Below, one piece after another: positions 25,734 through 33,580 of a stretch of DNA of 36,732 bases; the stretch's first letter is position 1, and each line of letters starts with the position of its first letter. The stretch spans positions 1 through 36,732 of the forward strand of contig SFIM01000024.1 in the NCBI GenBank assembly GCA_004556155.1, written 5' to 3'. Origin of the DNA: Clostridiales bacterium (GTDB lineage Bacteria; Bacillota; Clostridia; Christensenellales; Aristaeellaceae). The notes under the pieces were generated by a model. It saw only the letters and a list, made by a program, of their open reading frames with translations, made no database searches and had not been told where the DNA came from. The position numbers and the translations under genes are program-made.

Positions 25734-26825
25734 ATGCCTAAAATTCCTATGCCCGCGCAGATTCGCCGCCTGTATCTGCATACCGGGCTGAACGCCGTGC
25801 AGCTGGCTTCGGCCTCCTGGGTGGCGCTGCTGGCGGCGCGCGGCTATTCTCTGGTGGAAATCGGCCTGGCCGAAAGCGCGTTTCACCTGACGAGCCTGCT
25901 GTTTGAAATTCCCTCTGGGGTGATGTCGGATGTATTCGGCCGCAAGCGCGTCCTGCTGCTGAGCCAGGCATGCAGCCTGATTTCGGCGCTGCTGATGCTG
26001 CTGAGCCGCTCGCTGCCCGAAATCATGATCGCCATGGTATTCTGCGCCCTGGGATACAATTTCGCCTCCGGCACGCGCGAAGCGTTGGCCTATGACAGCC
26101 TGGAAACGGCCGGACGCGCGGCCGAATATGATCGCTATGCGGCTGCGGATATGGGGATTTACCGCGTGGCCAATGCCTGCGCGACGCTGGGCGCGGGGCT
26201 GGCGCTGACCCTGGGATATCGGCGTGCCTATGCTTTGGATATTCTGCTGGGGCTTCTTGCGTTTGCCGTCACACTGCGTCTGCGCGATGCTGCGGCGCAG
26301 CAAGTGCAGCCGCCTGCTTGCCAGCGCATGACAGCCTGCCTGCGCGAGAGCATGCGCTTTCTTAGCCAAAGCAGGCAGGCGCTGCGGCTGATCAGCATCA
26401 ATGCGATTGTGGGCGCGGGGGCGACGCTGCTGCGATTCTTTCTTCAGGCTCGGCTGACGCAATACGGCATGCCGGATGCGCTGCTTGGCCCGGCGCTGTT
26501 TATCATGGGTTTGGGCGGGGCGCTGGGCGCGCGCTGCGCTGCCTGGCTGCGCGGTTGGCCTTATCGCCGCATATGGCGGCTGACAGCGCTGATAACGCTT
26601 GCTTGTCTGCTGCTGTCGCTGCGCCATGAGCTGTGGCTGATGTGCCTGTGTGGCTTTGCGGCGGCGGTGATGGATGATTGGCTGGAAGTGCGCACGGACG
26701 CGGCGCTTAACGCGCTGGTGCCTTCCGCTCAGCGCGCTACGCTGATATCGGTTTCCTCCCTGTGCTTTTCGCTGGTTATGTTGATTCTATCGCCCTTGAT
26801 GGGTTATGTGTTTTCGATCCTGTAA
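25734..26825 (+). CDS. MFS transporter, probable drug efflux type
   Basis: A 363-residue membrane protein with about 11-12 hydrophobic segments. MFS motif A is present as GVMSDVFGRKRVLLL after TM2 (about 60-75), then FCALGYNFASGTREALAYDSL, a variant of the substrate-path motif. Proteins of this shape export small hydrophobic compounds; no signature tells which. The ATG at 25734 uses AAAGGGAG (25719-25726), which lies in a terminator stem. An in-frame ATG at 25716 would place the start inside that stem and is less likely. The attenuated leader suggests induction by a ribosome-targeting compound. A hairpin follows the gene, but its T-run is on the other strand. Confidence 0.88.
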   Translation: MPKIPMPAQIRRLYLHTGLNAVQLASASWVALLAARGYSLVEIGLAESAFHLTSLLFEIPSGVMSDVFGRKRVLLLSQACSLISALLMLLSRSLPEIMIAMVFCALGYNFASGTREALAYDSLETAGRAAEYDRYAAADMGIYRVANACATLGAGLALTLGYRRAYALDILLGLLAFAVTLRLRDAAAQQVQPPACQRMTACLRESMRFLSQSRQALRLISINAIVGAGATLLRFFLQARLTQYGMPDALLGPALFIMGLGGALGARCAAWLRGWPYRRIWRLTALITLACLLLSLRHELWLMCLCGFAAAVMDDWLEVRTDAALNALVPSAQRATLISVSSLCFSLVMLILSPLMGYVFSIL

Positions 26826-26834
26826 AAATAAAAA

Positions 26835-26867
26835 GCCCGTTAAGGAAGTGGTCTTTCCTTAACGGGC
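26835..26867 (-). terminator. Terminator for leftward (degV) transcription
   Basis: GCCCGTTAAGGAA (26835-26847) pairs perfectly with TTCCTTAACGGGC (26855-26867), 13 bp with a 7-nt loop. The T-rich tail (TTTTTATTTTT) is on the minus strand, so it acts on transcription coming from degV. It may partly block rightward transcription as well. Confidence 0.75.
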
Positions 26868-26927
26868 GGGTCGGAACGAATGCGAAAGCCGATGGCTGCG
26901 CGGATCATTCCGGCCGCTTGGCGCGGG

Positions 26928-26963
26928 GGAGAGGAACAAGGGATCAATCGCTTGTCGCTCTCC
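26928..26963. other. Hairpin in the degV 3' region
   Basis: GGAGAG-ga-ACAAG (26928-26940) pairs with CTTGT-cg-CTCTCC (26951-26963) with symmetrical 2-nt internal loops. The interval 26868-27047 has no convincing gene. It holds this and weaker inverted repeats (AGCC/GGCT near 26887-26897, TGACAGC/GCTGTCA near 26972-26998). Confidence 0.45.
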
Positions 26964-27047
26964 TTAACCGCCTGACAGCCTGTTTCTTTCAGCTGTCAAT
27001 GCTAATGTATCCCGCGCGGCGGCGTTTTATGCGCAGCCTGAAAATTT

Positions 27048-27893
27048 TTATTTGTGAATATACAGAATACCCAGGGTATTGGGGCCGCAGTGACAGCTGA
27101 TGGTGCCGCGCGCATCGGTGGGCAGAACCTCGGCGAAGGGCTGATACTGCAAAATTTCATCGCGCACCATGTCCACAATGCCGTCGTCCACCGGCGTGTG
27201 GGTAATCATGATGCGGTGCGTGCGCAGGGTATCGTTGCCCTCCAGGCGCTCGCGCACATAATTGCGCAGCGCTTTTTCATATGCGCCGCGATACTTCTTG
27301 GCCACGCCCATCTGGCCGTTGTGCACCTCGATGCAGGGCTTGATACCCAGCAGGTTGGCGCCCAGCGCCGCCACGGTGGAGCAGCGGCCGCCCTTGCGCA
27401 GATATTCCAGGTCTTCCAGCACAAAGCTGCCGTCCACCTTGGGCACGATTTCGCGCAGGCGCTGGGCAATCTGCACCTCGTCCAGCGTCTGATCCTGCGC
27501 CAGCTCCGCGCCCTCCATCACGATCAGCCCCTGGGCGGAGCTGAGGTTGAGGGAATCCACCACCTGCACATGCTCGAAGCGGCGGGCGGCGTTACAGGCA
27601 TTCTGATAGCAGACGGACATCTTGCTGCTCAGCGTCACATGCACAAGGCCCTCGCAATCCTGCAATTCACGGGTGAAAAACTCGATGTAGTCGTTTTCGC
27701 TTACGGCGGAGGTGGAGCACAGCGCGCCGCCGGCCGCCACGTGGGCGAAAATCTGCTCGGTGGTGATATCCACGCTGTCCCTGTAGGATACGCCGTCCAT
27801 GATGACGTACAGCGGCACGGTGGCAATGTGAAAGCGATCCAGCAGCTCCTGCGTCAGGTCGCAGGTGCTGTCTGAGGTGATCTTGATCTTCAT
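27048..27893 (-). CDS. DegV family fatty-acid-binding protein
   Basis: 281 residues. It begins with the DegV signature KITSDSTCDLT. STSAVSENDYIEFF, VTLSSKMSVCYQNA, DSLNLSSAQGLIV and LEDLEYLRKGGRCS are family blocks. DegV/FakB proteins bind a fatty acid and present it to the kinase FakA, feeding exogenous fatty acids into phospholipid synthesis. Clostridia carry several paralogs, so the exact role is uncertain, and no fakA is seen here. AAAGGA precedes the ATG at 27893 by 10 bases. The gene is divergent from the nitroreductase gene and stands alone. Confidence 0.92.
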   Translation of the reverse strand: MKIKITSDSTCDLTQELLDRFHIATVPLYVIMDGVSYRDSVDITTEQIFAHVAAGGALCSTSAVSENDYIEFFTRELQDCEGLVHVTLSSKMSVCYQNACNAARRFEHVQVVDSLNLSSAQGLIVMEGAELAQDQTLDEVQIAQRLREIVPKVDGSFVLEDLEYLRKGGRCSTVAALGANLLGIKPCIEVHNGQMGVAKKYRGAYEKALRNYVRERLEGNDTLRTHRIMITHTPVDDGIVDMVRDEILQYQPFAEVLPTDARGTISCHCGPNTLGILYIHK

Positions 27894-28065
27894 AAGAGAA
27901 AAATCCTTTCAAAGTACGCGGGCTTCCGCGCGTTTCAATGGCGGGCAATATGCGACGTATATTATTATGGCGCAGGATGTTCAACTGAAGATCAACGATT
28001 GTTAATAACCACACTTTCGCGCCTTTTGTCATCACTTTTTAAAAGGAAAGTAATGGCTTCGTGCC

Positions 28066-28094
28066 TTGTTTTTTCGCATGGGGCGTGGTATCCT
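28066..28094 (+). promoter_or_regulatory. Possible promoter of the nitroreductase operon
   Basis: TTGTTT (28066-28071), a 17-bp spacer and TATCCT (28089-28094), 23 bases before the start codon. The hexamers are moderate. Confidence 0.4.
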
Positions 28095-28117
28095 TAAATC
28101 CAAAGGGGTGAAAACGT

Positions 28118-28876
28118 ATGCCGTCCTGTCCGCTGAACCGCTTTTTTTCGCCTGCGCAGTGCGCGCGCTATTATGGGGTGATTTCCCGTCGATACAGCTG
28201 CCGCGCTTATGCCGCCGCGCCCGACGCGGGTGAGCTTGCCGCGCTTAATTATGCCGCCGCGCGCGTGTGCCTGCCGGGCACGCGCATCGTGCTTGCCGAC
28301 TGCACGGATCAGCTGTTCTTCGGCGTGCCGCTGGTGGAGCGCATCCGCGGTGCGCGCAAGTGCGCCTATGTGATTGCACAGGATGGCATGGAAAAGCCCA
28401 AGCTTCTTGCCGGCGTTAGCGGCGAGGCCTTTGTGCTGGAGGCCGCAGCGATGGGGCTGGATACTTGCTGGGTGACGGGCACGTATCGCCGCGGTGAGGT
28501 GCCGCAGGAGATGCTAAGCGACGGCGAGCGGCTGATCGCCGTGATTGCCCTGGGGCATGCCAAGGAAACGCCGCAGCAGATTGTGCGCCATCGCAAGAGC
28601 CTGTCACAGATCTGCCTGGACGCGCCCGATCAGTGGCCGTTGTGGGCGTATCGCGCGGCGGAGGCTGTGCGTATCGCGCCCTCGGCGGTCAACCGCCAGC
28701 CCTGGCGGCTTGCCTATGCCCAGCGCTCGCTGCGCCTGATGGGCAAAAACCCCGACCATGTGGATCTGGGTATTGCGCTGATGCATATCGAAGCGGCATC
28801 GGGCGAATATAAACGATATTGGGAGTGGGGAAGCGGCGGGTGCGTCGCTCACTTGACGATCGAGGAAAAATCATGA
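28118..28876 (+). CDS. Nitroreductase-family protein
   Basis: 252 residues, flavin (FMN)-dependent oxidoreductase fold of the TM1586-like type. SRRYSCRAY near residue 25 fits the phosphate-binding start of the fold, EAAAMGLDTCWVTGTY (about 108-123) the central helix, and APSAVNRQPWRL (about 187-198) the FMN-binding 'PSxxNxQPW' motif. Substrate unknown; such enzymes reduce nitro compounds or quinones with NAD(P)H. AAAGGGG precedes the ATG. The last bases overlap rarA (ATGA), so the two are coupled. Confidence 0.85.
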   Translation: MPSCPLNRFFSPAQCARYYGVISRRYSCRAYAAAPDAGELAALNYAAARVCLPGTRIVLADCTDQLFFGVPLVERIRGARKCAYVIAQDGMEKPKLLAGVSGEAFVLEAAAMGLDTCWVTGTYRRGEVPQEMLSDGERLIAVIALGHAKETPQQIVRHRKSLSQICLDAPDQWPLWAYRAAEAVRIAPSAVNRQPWRLAYAQRSLRLMGKNPDHVDLGIALMHIEAASGEYKRYWEWGSGGCVAHLTIEEKS

Positions 28877-30165
28877 CGCTGCTGGATCAGTTGAATCAGG
28901 AAAACATCAAAAAGAACGCGCCGCTGGCCGAGCGCATGCGCGCGCGCACGCTGGATGAGTTTTATGGGCAGGAACATCTGCTGGGGCCGGGGCGGCTGCT
29001 GCGCCGCGCCGTGGAGGCGGACAGGCTGACGTCCAGCATTTTTTACGGCCCGCCTGGCTGCGGCAAAACCACGCTGGCGCATGTGATCGCCGCGCATACC
29101 AAATCCGCCTTTGCGCGCATGAACGCCGTTACCTCGGGCGTGGGCGATGTGCGCGAGGTGTTAGAGCAGGCAGCCCAGCGCCGCGCCATGTATGGGCAAA
29201 GCACCTACCTTTTGCTGGATGAATGCCACCGCTGGAACAAGGCGCAGTCGGACAGCATTCTGCCTGCCATCGAGGAGGGGCTGATCCGCTTTATCGGCTC
29301 CACCACCGAAAACCCCATGATCTCCATGACGCCCGCCATCGTCAGCCGCTGCCGCGTGTTTGCCTTCCGGCCGCTGACGGATCAGAATGTGCGCGCCATC
29401 CTGCTGTCGGCCATTGCCGATCGCGAGCGCGGGCTGGGCGATATGAACGTGCATATCGACGTGGATGCGCTGTCGCATATTGTGCGCGTGGCCAACGGCG
29501 ATGTGCGCTCAGCGCTCAACGCCTTGGAACTGGCCGCGCTGACCACGCCCACCGGGCGCGACGGCATCCATATCACCCTGAGCGTGGCGGAGGAAAGCAT
29601 TCAAAAACCTGTGGTACGCTGCGACTATACGCTGTTTTACGATATGCTGTCCGCCTTTTGCAAAAGCCTGCGCGGCTCGGACAGCGATGCGGCGCTTTTC
29701 TGGTTCAGCCGGCTGCTGTACGCTGGAGCCGATCCCCGCATGCTGGCGCGGCGTATCATTGCCCATGCCAGTGAGGATGTGGGCCTGGCCAATCCCATCG
29801 CCATGCTGCAGGCTGTGGCAGCCGGGCAGGCGCTGGAATTGATCGGCATGCCCGAGGCCAGGCTGCCCCTGTCGCAGGCCATCATCGCCATCTGCGAAAG
29901 TCCCAAGAGCAATAGCGTGGTCTGCGCCATTGACGCAGCCATGGCCGACGCCGAATCGGCGCGCGGTCAGGTGCCGCCGCCACTGCGCGATACGCATTAT
30001 AAGGGCGCGGACAGGCTGGGCGCGGGCGGGGGCTATCTGTATCCCCACGACTACCCCGGCCACTGGGTCAAGCAGCAATATATGCCCGATGAAATCAAGG
30101 ATCATGAATACTATCACCCTTCCGATCAGGGCCACGAGGCCAAGATCCATAAGCATGAAAAATGA
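28873..30165 (+). CDS. rarA: Replication-associated recombination protein A (RarA/MgsA), AAA+ ATPase
   Basis: 430 residues, related to clamp-loader ATPases and acting at stalled replication forks. Walker A is GPPGCGKTT (59-67). Walker B is LLLDECHRWNKAQSD (113-127), where most RarA proteins have DEIHRFNK, so Cys and Trp are variants. Sensor 1 is GSTTENP (142-148). The C-terminal tetramerisation part carries RRIIAHASEDVGLANP and the terminal YLYPHDYPGHWVKQQYMP. The ATG at 28873 overlaps the nitroreductase stop by 4 bp with GAGGA upstream; longer in-frame starts lie inside that gene. Overlap with a nitroreductase gene is unusual and its meaning is unclear. Confidence 0.95.
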   Translation: MTLLDQLNQENIKKNAPLAERMRARTLDEFYGQEHLLGPGRLLRRAVEADRLTSSIFYGPPGCGKTTLAHVIAAHTKSAFARMNAVTSGVGDVREVLEQAAQRRAMYGQSTYLLLDECHRWNKAQSDSILPAIEEGLIRFIGSTTENPMISMTPAIVSRCRVFAFRPLTDQNVRAILLSAIADRERGLGDMNVHIDVDALSHIVRVANGDVRSALNALELAALTTPTGRDGIHITLSVAEESIQKPVVRCDYTLFYDMLSAFCKSLRGSDSDAALFWFSRLLYAGADPRMLARRIIAHASEDVGLANPIAMLQAVAAGQALELIGMPEARLPLSQAIIAICESPKSNSVVCAIDAAMADAESARGQVPPPLRDTHYKGADRLGAGGGYLYPHDYPGHWVKQQYMPDEIKDHEYYHPSDQGHEAKIHKHEK

Positions 30166-30182
30166 CGCGGGGTGATACAACC

Positions 30183-31049
30183 ATGAAAGGCATATTGATT
30201 ACCAACGCATTTATGCGGCAGGGCAGCTTTGCACGTATGCGTGAGCTGTTTGAACAGGCGGCGCAGCGGGCGGGCGTCAGCCTGATCCCGCGCGTGAACA
30301 CGGATTTTATGCTCATGCCTCCAAGTGCCCACCTGAAGGTGGACTTTGTGCTGTTCTATGATAAGGACATTCGCCTGGCCGCGCGCCTGGAAGCGATGGG
30401 ACTGCCGGTGTTCAACGGTGCAAAGGCCATCGCGCTGTGCGATGACAAGACGCTGACCTATCTGGCCTTGCAACGCGCGGGCGTGCGCCAGCCCGATACC
30501 GTGCTGTGCCCGCAAACCTTTCCGGGGCTGGGCTACGGCGATATGGATTTTCTGGAGGGCGTGGGCGCAGCGCTGAGCTGGCCCATGGTGATCAAGGAGG
30601 GCTGCGGCTCCTTTGGCGAGCAGGTCTACCTGGCGCAGGATGAGGCGCAGGCGCGCGATATCCTGCATCGCATCGGCGCAAAGCCAGCGCTCTTTCAGCG
30701 CTTTATCGCCTATAGCGCCGGGCGCGACCGGCGGCTGTTCGTGGTGGGCGACCGGGTCATCGCCGCCATCGAGCGCCGCAACGAGCATGGGGATTTCCGC
30801 GCCAATATCGAGCATGGCGGCGTGGCGAGCGCATATTTCCCCACGGCGCAGGAAAGCGCGCTGGCACTGGCCGCCTGCCGCGCCCTGGGGCTGGACTTTG
30901 GCGGGGTGGATCTGCTGGAGGCTGAGGACGGGCCTGTGGTGTGCGAGGTGAACAGCAACGCGCACTTTGCGGGGCTGTTATCCGCCACGGGCGTAAACCC
31001 CGCCGACCATATCATGCAGTATATTCGGAGAACCGTATGCGAGGAATAA
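30183..31049 (+). CDS. RimK-like ATP-grasp ligase 1
   Basis: 288 residues, ATP-dependent carboxylate-amine ligase fold. VIKEGCGSFGEQVYLAQ (about 141-157) is the ATP-grasp phosphate loop, ALFQRFIAYSAGRDRRLFVVGDRVIAAIER the central strands, and VDLLEAEDGPVVCEVNSNAHF the metal-binding E-x-N end. Family members join amino acids to peptides, proteins or cofactors (RimK, LysX, MptN). The substrate is unknown. The ATG at 30183 is taken 17 bp after rarA (GGGGTGAT upstream); a frame from 30162 overlaps the rarA stop region and is less likely. It overlaps ligase 2 by 13 bp, suggesting two consecutive or cooperating steps. Confidence 0.85.
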   Translation: MKGILITNAFMRQGSFARMRELFEQAAQRAGVSLIPRVNTDFMLMPPSAHLKVDFVLFYDKDIRLAARLEAMGLPVFNGAKAIALCDDKTLTYLALQRAGVRQPDTVLCPQTFPGLGYGDMDFLEGVGAALSWPMVIKEGCGSFGEQVYLAQDEAQARDILHRIGAKPALFQRFIAYSAGRDRRLFVVGDRVIAAIERRNEHGDFRANIEHGGVASAYFPTAQESALALAACRALGLDFGGVDLLEAEDGPVVCEVNSNAHFAGLLSATGVNPADHIMQYIRRTVCEE

Positions 31050-31873
31050 TCTGCTACGAAAGCCATGAAATTGCCCGCAATCAGGGCTTTATTGACCTGT
31101 GGCTGCGCGAAAGCGCGCGGCGTGGCATTGCGCTTACCCTGGCACGGCTGGAGGAAACGAGCTTTGGCCTGCGCGATAACGCGCCCTATCTGCGCATTGG
31201 CGGGCAGGATGCGCACCCTGACTTTGCGGTGATGCGCATGAAGCAGCCGCTTTTATCCCGCCACCTGGAGCGGATGGGCGTGCGCGTGTTCAACAATGCC
31301 TATACCAGCGAAATCCTCAATGATAAGCGCCGCACGCACGCGCTGTTCAGCCATCTGTCGCCCATGATGGATACCGCCTATATCACCGGCGATGCGCCTT
31401 GTCCCTTTGATTATCCTGTGGTGGTCAAGGCGGCGGGGGGCTGCGGCGGGCGGCAGGTACGGTTGTGCGGCGATGAGGCGGCCTACCGCGCGGCGATCCG
31501 GGAGTTTTCCTTCCAGGCTGTCGCGCAGCCGCTGTGCGATACGCCGGGGCGCGATCTGCGCGTGTACATGCTGGGCACCGCCTGCGTGCAGGCCATGCTG
31601 CGGCAATCAGACAGCGCGGATTTTCGCAGCAATTTCGGGCTGCATCACTGCGCGCAGCCGGTGGAGATTCCCCCTGAGGCGCGCCGCGTGGCCTGCGTTG
31701 TGGCGGAGGAGCTGCGTTCGGCGCTGATCGGGGTGGATTTCATTTACGATCATGGCCGGCTGCTCTTCAATGAGGCCGAGGACGCGGTGGGCACGCGCAT
31801 GCTGTATCAATATACCAAGCTGGATATCGTGCGCCTGTATATGGATTATATCGTTGCTCAAATGGGAGATTGA
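31037..31873 (+). CDS. RimK-like ATP-grasp ligase 2
   Basis: 278 residues, same fold as the preceding protein but clearly diverged. PVVVKAAGGCGGRQVRLC (about 131-148) is the nucleotide loop, and ALIGVDFIYDHGRLLFNEAEDAVGTRML (about 233-260) the end of the catalytic domain. NEAEDAVGTR replaces the usual E-x-N-S-x-P pattern. FVNNAYTSEILNDKRRTH-like residues (about 92-107) match the 'which seed, need which key' linker of RimK proteins. CGGAG (31026-31030) before the ATG at 31037 supports the start inside ligase 1. The product of the pair is unknown. The gene ends at a bidirectional terminator. Confidence 0.82.
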   Translation: MRGIICYESHEIARNQGFIDLWLRESARRGIALTLARLEETSFGLRDNAPYLRIGGQDAHPDFAVMRMKQPLLSRHLERMGVRVFNNAYTSEILNDKRRTHALFSHLSPMMDTAYITGDAPCPFDYPVVVKAAGGCGGRQVRLCGDEAAYRAAIREFSFQAVAQPLCDTPGRDLRVYMLGTACVQAMLRQSDSADFRSNFGLHHCAQPVEIPPEARRVACVVAEELRSALIGVDFIYDHGRLLFNEAEDAVGTRMLYQYTKLDIVRLYMDYIVAQMGD

Positions 31874-31886
31874 AAAACGAAAGAAC

Positions 31887-31932
31887 GCCGCCAGATTGAT
31901 CAAAAGATCAGCCTGGCGGCATTTTTGCTTTT
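31887..31932. terminator. Bidirectional terminator between ligase 2 and the ABC exporter
   Basis: GCCGCCAG (31887-31894) pairs with CTGGCGGC (31913-31920). An inner GATC-AAAA-GATC stem lies at 31898-31909. ATTTTTGCTTTT follows on the plus strand, and the minus strand has a T-rich exit too. Confidence 0.8.
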
Positions 31933-33580
31933 AATGCGCCGGTTCGATGGGGATGACGCGCCCGGTCTGCGCGCCGGTTCTGTGGGAAATGGAGATGACC
32001 GTGCGGTCGGCGGACACGCGCCGGAGCGCCTGCAGCACGGCGTTTTCAGTTTCCGCATCCAGGTTGGCCGTGATCTCATCCAGCAGCAGGATGCGCGGAT
32101 TGGCGGCTGCGGCGCGGGCGATGGATAGCAGCTGCCATTGTCCCTGCGAAAACAGCTCGGGTGTGCAGGGGGTATCGTAGCCCTGCGGCAGGCTTTCGAT
32201 GGTATCCGAAAGCCCGGCCAGCTTGGCCGCCGTGCGCACGGCCTGATCCGAAATGGCGGGATCATACAGCGTGATCTGATCGCGCACAGTGCCGGGCACC
32301 TGATGGAAGCGCTGCTCCACATAGCCGAACAGCGCGCGGCGATCCTGATCTGCGATATCCGCCGCCGGCACGCCTTCGATCAGCACGCTGCCAGACTGCG
32401 GCGCGTAAAGCCCCAGCAGCAGCTTAAACACCGTGCTTTTGCCTGCGCCTGTACGCCCGGCAAGCGTTACCTGCTCACCCGCCTGTACCTGCAGGCAGAT
32501 GCTTTGCAGCACCGTGTGGTCGTCATAGCCAAAGGCGACGTTGCGCAGTTCCACCTGCGGCTGTCCAGCGGGCAGACTGGCAGGCAGAGAGACGGGCTTG
32601 CGGGGGGCAGGCTCGCTTTGCGACAGGAATTCATTGATGCGGCGTACGCCCGCGACGGCGGACTGGATGGCCTGAATTTCCATGCCCAGGCTTTCCACGG
32701 GGGTGAAAATCTGGGAGATATAGTTGATTACCGCCACCGCCGTGCCAGCCGACATGCCAAACAGCGTCAGCACCCTGGCGTTGCCGGAGACGGATAGCAG
32801 CATGACCGCGGCCACAACCACGGCGTTTAGAATCAGAATTACCGGAGAGTAAATCGCGTCGTAAAAATTGGTCTTTTCCATGGCGCGATAGCTATCCTCA
32901 ATGTAATCGTCATAGCGCTGCTCCATGTAAGCTTCCTTGCCCAGGGTGTGGATGGTGCGGATGTTATGCAGCGATTCGGGCACATGACCCGCGGCGCGGC
33001 TGACGGCGCGGCGATTGTCCAGCTGGGCTGCAAGCATGTTCTTTTGCACATGCCGCGTAAACCAGAAAAGGAATGGCAGCAACAGCACCAGAATCAGCGC
33101 AAGTCCGCGGTTTTGAAACCATACCACAGCCAGAATGCTGATGATCTTGCATGCATCGGCAAACATGCTGACGATGCCGCTGGTGAACAGGTTTTCAACG
33201 GCGTCTACATCGCCCACGAAGCGCGATACCAGCGCGCCCGGCTCAATGTGGCTCAGCGTATCAGCGCTTAGACGCACCATCTTGCCCATCAGGCGGCTGC
33301 GCAGCGCGTGGGTGATCTTTTGCCCAAACAGCGTCAGCCCGCCCTCGCGCAGCGATTCCAGCAATCCAGCCAGCGCCAGCAGCGCAAAGTACAGACCCGC
33401 CATGCCGATGGAAACGCTTTGCCCGGCCGTGAGGGAATCGATGATTTTGCCCAAAATCAGCGGCGGAAACAGCGAAAATGCAATGGCTCCGGCCACGGCG
33501 CATACAATCCCCAGCGACAGCACCTTTTTACGCCGCACGGTTTGCCAGATAACGCTGCTAACGCGATCCTTATTTTTCAT
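31931..33580 (-). CDS. ABC exporter half-transporter, consensus-Walker-B subunit
   Basis: 549 residues: six-helix exporter membrane domain (about 1-320) and nucleotide-binding domain. Walker A is GRTGAGKST (375-383), the Q-loop is VEQ (421-423) and Walker B is LLLDEITANLD (498-508) with catalytic E502. The switch is H533 (SISHRTG). The ABC signature is degenerate: FSQGQ (477-481) replaces LSGGQ. The protein ends only 16 residues after the switch, shorter than usual. With the upstream subunit it should form a heterodimer with one active ATP site. GGAGG precedes the ATG at 33580, which overlaps the upstream gene by 11 bp. A longer frame from 33649 is rejected. Substrate unknown, multidrug type likely. 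Confidence 0.9.
   Translation of the reverse strand: MKNKDRVSSVIWQTVRRKKVLSLGIVCAVAGAIAFSLFPPLILGKIIDSLTAGQSVSIGMAGLYFALLALAGLLESLREGGLTLFGQKITHALRSRLMGKMVRLSADTLSHIEPGALVSRFVGDVDAVENLFTSGIVSMFADACKIISILAVVWFQNRGLALILVLLLPFLFWFTRHVQKNMLAAQLDNRRAVSRAAGHVPESLHNIRTIHTLGKEAYMEQRYDDYIEDSYRAMEKTNFYDAIYSPVILILNAVVVAAVMLLSVSGNARVLTLFGMSAGTAVAVINYISQIFTPVESLGMEIQAIQSAVAGVRRINEFLSQSEPAPRKPVSLPASLPAGQPQVELRNVAFGYDDHTVLQSICLQVQAGEQVTLAGRTGAGKSTVFKLLLGLYAPQSGSVLIEGVPAADIADQDRRALFGYVEQRFHQVPGTVRDQITLYDPAISDQAVRTAAKLAGLSDTIESLPQGYDTPCTPELFSQGQWQLLSIARAAAANPRILLLDEITANLDAETENAVLQALRRVSADRTVISISHRTGAQTGRVIPIEPAH

Noticed and set aside
26835..26867. Terminator of the MFS gene on the plus strand
   Set aside because: The T-rich tail is on the minus strand only; on the plus strand GGGTCGG follows the stem. 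It is assigned to degV, though some effect on the MFS transcript cannot be excluded.
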